Both the position numbers and the translations under genes were made by a program. Positions 32,122 through 35,173 of a stretch of DNA of 35,173 nucleotides are shown piece by piece. The notes beneath the pieces were generated by a model. The model had not been told where the DNA came from and made no database searches. It was given only the letters and a program-made list of their open reading frames with translations. The first letter of the stretch is position 1. Each line of letters begins with the position of its first letter. Source of the DNA: Acidobacteriota bacterium (GTDB taxonomy: Bacteria; Acidobacteriota; Terriglobia; Bryobacterales; Bryobacteraceae); NCBI GenBank assembly GCA_016201205.1, contig JACQDF010000287.1, positions 1 through 35,173 of the forward strand, read 5' to 3'.

Positions 32122-33435
32122 ATGAGCACGCGTCCCCTGGTCCGGCCTGGCAGCGGTTCCGACCGCTGGTTCGGCATCAAGACCCAGATCCATTCCAAGC
32201 TGCTGAATTCGCTGACGCCCGAGCAATTGAAATCCTTGAACAAGGACGGTGTCCGCGAGCAGATCGGCAACGTCGTCGAGCGGCTGGTCCGCGACGAGTC
32301 CGTCCCCATGACCGTGGCCGAGCGGGAGCGCGTGATTGAGGAGGTGCTGGACGAAGTGTTCGGCCTCGGGCCGCTCGAGCCGCTGCTCAAAGACCCGACC
32401 ATCAGCGACATCCTCGTCAACGGGTTCGACAGCGTCTACGTCGAGCGCGGCGGGCGAATGGTGGAAACCAACATCCGCTTCAAGGATCAGAGCCATGTGC
32501 GGATGATCATCGACCGCATCGTTTCCAATATCGGCCGCCGCATCGACGATTCCTCGCCCATTGTCGACGCCCGCCTCGACGACGGCTCGCGCGTCTGCGC
32601 CGTCATCCCGCCCCTTTCGCTCATCGGCCCGGTGATGTCGATCCGCCGCTTCGGCAAGAAGCTGCTTTCCACTGAAGATCTGCTGAAGAACGAGACGCTC
32701 ACCACGGGCATGCTCGATTTCCTGAGCGGCTGCGTCGAGGCGCGGCTCAATATCGTCATCTCCGGCGGCTCGGGCTCCGGCAAGACCACGATGCTCAATA
32801 CCCTCTCCCGCTTCATTCCCGAAGAAGAGCGCGTCATCACCATCGAGGACACGGCCGAGCTGCAGATGCAGCAATCGCACGTGGTGCGGCTGGAGACTCG
32901 TCCTATGAACATTGAAGGCGCCGGCGCCATCACCCAGCGGGACCTGGTGATCAATGCCCTCCGCATGCGGCCGGACCGCATCATCATCGGCGAGTGCCGC
33001 GGCCCGGAAGCGCTCGACATGATGCAGGCCATGAACACCGGCCATGACGGCTCGATGACAAGCTGCCACGCCAATTCCCCGCGGGACGCCTTCTCGCGCC
33101 TGGAAACAATGGTCATGACGGCCAGCGCCAACATCCCGGACCGCGTCATCCGCCAGATGCTCGCTTCGGCCGTCAACATCGTGATTCATACCGCCCGTCT
33201 GAACGACGGCACCCGCCGGGTGACCTCGATCGCCGAAGTGCGCGAGGTGGTCGAGGATCTGGTGGTGCTCGATGACATTTTCATCCTCGAGCGTACCGGG
33301 GTGAACCAGCGCGGCCGGATTCTCGGCCAGTTCCGCGCCACCGGCCATAAGCCGCGGTGCATGACCCGTCTGAAGGCGTTCGGGATTCACCTGTCGCCTT
33401 CCGTGTTTCAGGAGGAGGTCGTCCTCAAGGAGTAG
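32122..33435 (+). CDS. cpaF: Tad secretion ATPase CpaF/TadA
   Basis: 437 residues. An N-terminal domain (VIEEVLDEVFGLGPLEPLL, ISDILVNGFDSVYVERGG) leads to the GspE-type ATPase. Walker A is GGSGSGKTT (215-223), then VITIEDTAELQ (Asp box), RPDRIIIGECRGPEALDM (Walker B), and TGHDGSMTSCHANSPRDA (His box). It powers pilus extension and probably retraction from the cytoplasm. TTAATCT stands 3-4 nt before the ATG and there is no ribosome site, so a leaderless internal transcript is possible. Confidence 0.95.
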   Translation: MSTRPLVRPGSGSDRWFGIKTQIHSKLLNSLTPEQLKSLNKDGVREQIGNVVERLVRDESVPMTVAERERVIEEVLDEVFGLGPLEPLLKDPTISDILVNGFDSVYVERGGRMVETNIRFKDQSHVRMIIDRIVSNIGRRIDDSSPIVDARLDDGSRVCAVIPPLSLIGPVMSIRRFGKKLLSTEDLLKNETLTTGMLDFLSGCVEARLNIVISGGSGSGKTTMLNTLSRFIPEEERVITIEDTAELQMQQSHVVRLETRPMNIEGAGAITQRDLVINALRMRPDRIIIGECRGPEALDMMQAMNTGHDGSMTSCHANSPRDAFSRLETMVMTASANIPDRVIRQMLASAVNIVIHTARLNDGTRRVTSIAEVREVVEDLVVLDDIFILERTGVNQRGRILGQFRATGHKPRCMTRLKAFGIHLSPSVFQEEVVLKE

Positions 33436-33444
33436 GCGCACCCG

Positions 33445-34416
33445 ATGATGATCTTCCTGACGTTCCTGATTTTCAGCGGCGCCCTGTTCGCCGCCGCCTA
33501 CTACGTCTGGGCGGTTCCCGCCAACGAATCCCAGAACGTGGTACGGCAGCGGATGCGCGATCTGCGCGCCCGCGCCACCCAGCGCCGCAGCATCGCTTCC
33601 TCCGACCTCATCCGCCGCGAGCAGCGTGGCGCGTTTGCCTTTGTCGGCGACTTCGTGGCCTGGGTCGGCCTGCTGCGCCGCCTGCAGGAGTTCATCGAGC
33701 AGGCCAACCTCAGGTACCGCGCCGCCGACGTCTTTGCCGTCTCCATCGTGACCGGGGTGGCCATCTACCTGCTTCTCGGCGTGTTTGGGCTTTCGCTGTT
33801 TCTGCTGCGCCTGCTGCTGGCCTTCGTGTTCGCCGCCCTTCCCGCGTTCTATATTCTGCGCGTTCGCGCCAGGCGCCTCAAGAAATTCGAGGAGCAGTTT
33901 CCCGACGCCATCGATCTGTTCAACCGCTCGATGAAGGCCGGCCACAACATCCAGAGCGGGCTGGAGACCGTCTCCGAGGAAACCTTCGACCCGGTCCGCA
34001 TGGAGTTCCGCAAAGTGATCGAGGAGATGGCGCTGGGCTCGCCGCTCGAGGACGCGCTGCACGGGCTCGGCAAGCGAGTGCCGGTGATCGATCTCAAGTT
34101 TTTCATCACTGGTCTCATTCTGCAACGCCAGACCGGCGCCAACATGGTTGGCGTGCTCGACAACCTTTCTCTGCTCATCCGCGAGCGTCTGAATCTGGCT
34201 GCGAAGATGCATGCCGCCACCGCGCAGCAGCGTTTCTCAGCCGGCCTGCTGTGCGGCATGCCCGTCGTGGTGGGCCTCGGCTTCTGGTTCCTCAAGCCGG
34301 AATACATCTATTTGCTCTACACGGACGAGACTGGAAGCAAGTTTCTGTCCTACGCGATCGTCTCCGAGATCCTCGGCATTCTGATCATCCGGAAGATCGC
34401 CAGCCCCAGGTTTTAG
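33445..34416 (+). CDS. tadB: Tad inner-membrane platform protein TadB
   Basis: 323 residues with a type II secretion F domain. One N-terminal helix (MIFLTFLIFSGALFAAAYYV) is followed by a basic region and a pair of helices near residues 100-135. The conserved F-domain segment is FEEQFPDAIDLFNRSMKAGH, then EMALGSPLEDALHGLGKRV and FFITGLILQRQTGANMVGVL. A C-terminal helix ends the protein. With TadC it forms the platform under the pilus. AAGGAG lies about 13 nt upstream of the first ATG; ATG 33448 is equally possible. Confidence 0.93.
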   Translation: MMIFLTFLIFSGALFAAAYYVWAVPANESQNVVRQRMRDLRARATQRRSIASSDLIRREQRGAFAFVGDFVAWVGLLRRLQEFIEQANLRYRAADVFAVSIVTGVAIYLLLGVFGLSLFLLRLLLAFVFAALPAFYILRVRARRLKKFEEQFPDAIDLFNRSMKAGHNIQSGLETVSEETFDPVRMEFRKVIEEMALGSPLEDALHGLGKRVPVIDLKFFITGLILQRQTGANMVGVLDNLSLLIRERLNLAAKMHAATAQQRFSAGLLCGMPVVVGLGFWFLKPEYIYLLYTDETGSKFLSYAIVSEILGILIIRKIASPRF

Positions 34417-34425
34417 GAGCGCGCC

Positions 34426-35173
34426 ATGCTGACTGCGATCCTGGTTTTCGCCGCGTTCTTCGCGATCGTGGTGACGCTGGCGTGGTCCGGATGGCTGCTG
34501 CTTTCCGAGCGCGAGGACCCGCTCGGGGACCGGCTGGAAGAGCTGCAAGCCACTTCCCTGGCGGCCACCGCTCGCACCCCGCGGCGGCGAGCGGGCGGCG
34601 GTCTGGCCAATCTCCTTCTCTACATCATCAGCCTCCTGCCCGGGGGCGAGGACTGGATCCGCTCGACCGAGCGGGAGCTGGCCCAGGCCGGCATCCGCCA
34701 AAGAAGCGCGGTCGTCTTTTACGCCATCGGACAGACGTTGTTCCTGCTGCTGATGCTCGCCGGCATGGCTTATCTGCAAAAGGACAACAACGCCGCCCAG
34801 AAATTCGGCGGCATGACGGCCGCTTTCCTGCTCGGCTGGCTGCTTCCCCAGCAGATCTTGCATCGCCTGGTCCGCCGTTACCGGCAGAAACTCCAGCAAG
34901 CGCTGCCCGACACGATCGACTTGCTCGGCATCGTGCTCGGCACGGGGCTTGCTCTGGACCAGGCCATGATGCGGGTGAGCGAAGAATTGCAGTACATCTA
35001 TCCCGCGCTGGCGAGTGAATTCTACACCGTCGTCATGCAGGTGAAGGCGGGCCAGGAGCGCTCGAAGGCGTTTCAGCAACTGGTGCGCCGCACTGGCATC
35101 GAAGATATCAAGTCGCTGGCGGCGATGATCGTGCAAAGCGAGCGGTTCGGCACCAGCCTCTCGCAGGCGCTCA
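34426..35173 (+). CDS. tadC: Tad inner-membrane platform protein TadC (partial, cut by window end)
   Basis: 249 residues are visible before the window ends. ATG 34426 has AGGAG six nt upstream, formed partly by the tadB stop. An N-terminal helix (LTAILVFAAFFAIVVTLAW), a middle helix pair (VFYAIGQTLFLLLMLAGMAY, FLLGWLLPQQIL) and the start of the F domain follow. The F-domain part is QALPDTIDLLGIVLGTGLAL then LDQAMMRVSEEL, ending in RFGTSLSQAL. It is a paralogue of TadB. Confidence 0.92.
   Translation, partial: MLTAILVFAAFFAIVVTLAWSGWLLLSEREDPLGDRLEELQATSLAATARTPRRRAGGGLANLLLYIISLLPGGEDWIRSTERELAQAGIRQRSAVVFYAIGQTLFLLLMLAGMAYLQKDNNAAQKFGGMTAAFLLGWLLPQQILHRLVRRYRQKLQQALPDTIDLLGIVLGTGLALDQAMMRVSEELQYIYPALASEFYTVVMQVKAGQERSKAFQQLVRRTGIEDIKSLAAMIVQSERFGTSLSQAL

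Noticed and set aside
31957..34212. A 751-codon open frame antisense to cpaE, cpaF and tadB
   Set aside because: All three genes on the plus strand have full family motifs. The antisense frame is a compositional mirror with no recognisable domain.
1..35173. CRISPR arrays, tRNA or rRNA genes, prophage or insertion sequences
   Set aside because: Intergenic spaces are short and none holds regularly spaced repeats, cloverleaf sequences, transposase fragments or integrase genes.

Overview
The window is a high-GC bacterial chromosome segment that looks like an acidobacterium of the Solibacteres/Bryobacterales type (inference). The pointers are an Oar-like TonB-dependent receptor with an N-terminal carboxypeptidase-regulatory domain, a PQQ-type beta-propeller, a PqaA-like esterase, a PEP-CTERM protein, a Tad pilus locus with acidobacterial-style gene order, and a dispersed palindromic repeat whose core pairs CGCGGCTC with GAGCCGCG. 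No rRNA, tRNA, CRISPR array, transposase or phage gene was seen.

Layout. 1-8.0 kb: a truncated flavin amine oxidase (-), a relic of a TonB-receptor C-terminus, then a (+) run of a PqaA-like hydrolase, a GH113-like glycosidase, a secreted protein of unknown function, a cupin, and a TonB-dependent receptor split by a one-base frameshift. 8.0-13.5 kb (-): small membrane protein, sialate O-acetylesterase-like SGNH enzyme, parvulin-type prolyl isomerase, an unrecognised HELFH protein, lipoprotein thioredoxin TlpA, a stand-alone DsbD N-terminal domain and a GT9 glycosyltransferase. This reads as an envelope folding/redox cluster. 13.1-14.7 kb: a BON-domain protein and a PQQ-like beta-propeller diverge from a 42-bp gap.

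14.75-21.2 kb (-): a co-directional, tightly packed run rimO - pgpA - TIG/NHL propeller - cinA - metX - metW, followed by an 80-residue SelW/Rdx-type gene that reads through an in-frame TGA in a CxxU motif. This last gene is almost certainly a selenoprotein that ordinary gene calling misses, and it is the most notable find. 21.2-22.5 kb: a PEP-CTERM gene with its own terminator, followed by a decayed tandem copy of itself.

22.85-35.17 kb (+): a Tad (Flp) pilus locus: DUF192 protein, TPR lipoprotein, Flp pilin, a GT-C-like polytopic membrane protein, CpaB, secretin CpaC, a TadG-like and two TadE-like pseudopilins, CpaE/TadZ, the CpaF/TadA ATPase, TadB and a truncated TadC. No prepilin peptidase is in view. 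Several of these genes overlap by ATGA and are probably one transcriptional unit, possibly with internal promoters before cpaE and cpaF.

Three copies of one palindromic repeat lie in the window. One is inside the 5' coding region of the TadG-like gene, one supplies the last codons and stop of cinA, and one lies between tadE and cpaE. A separate four-hairpin element sits between the convergent PQQ-propeller and SelW genes.
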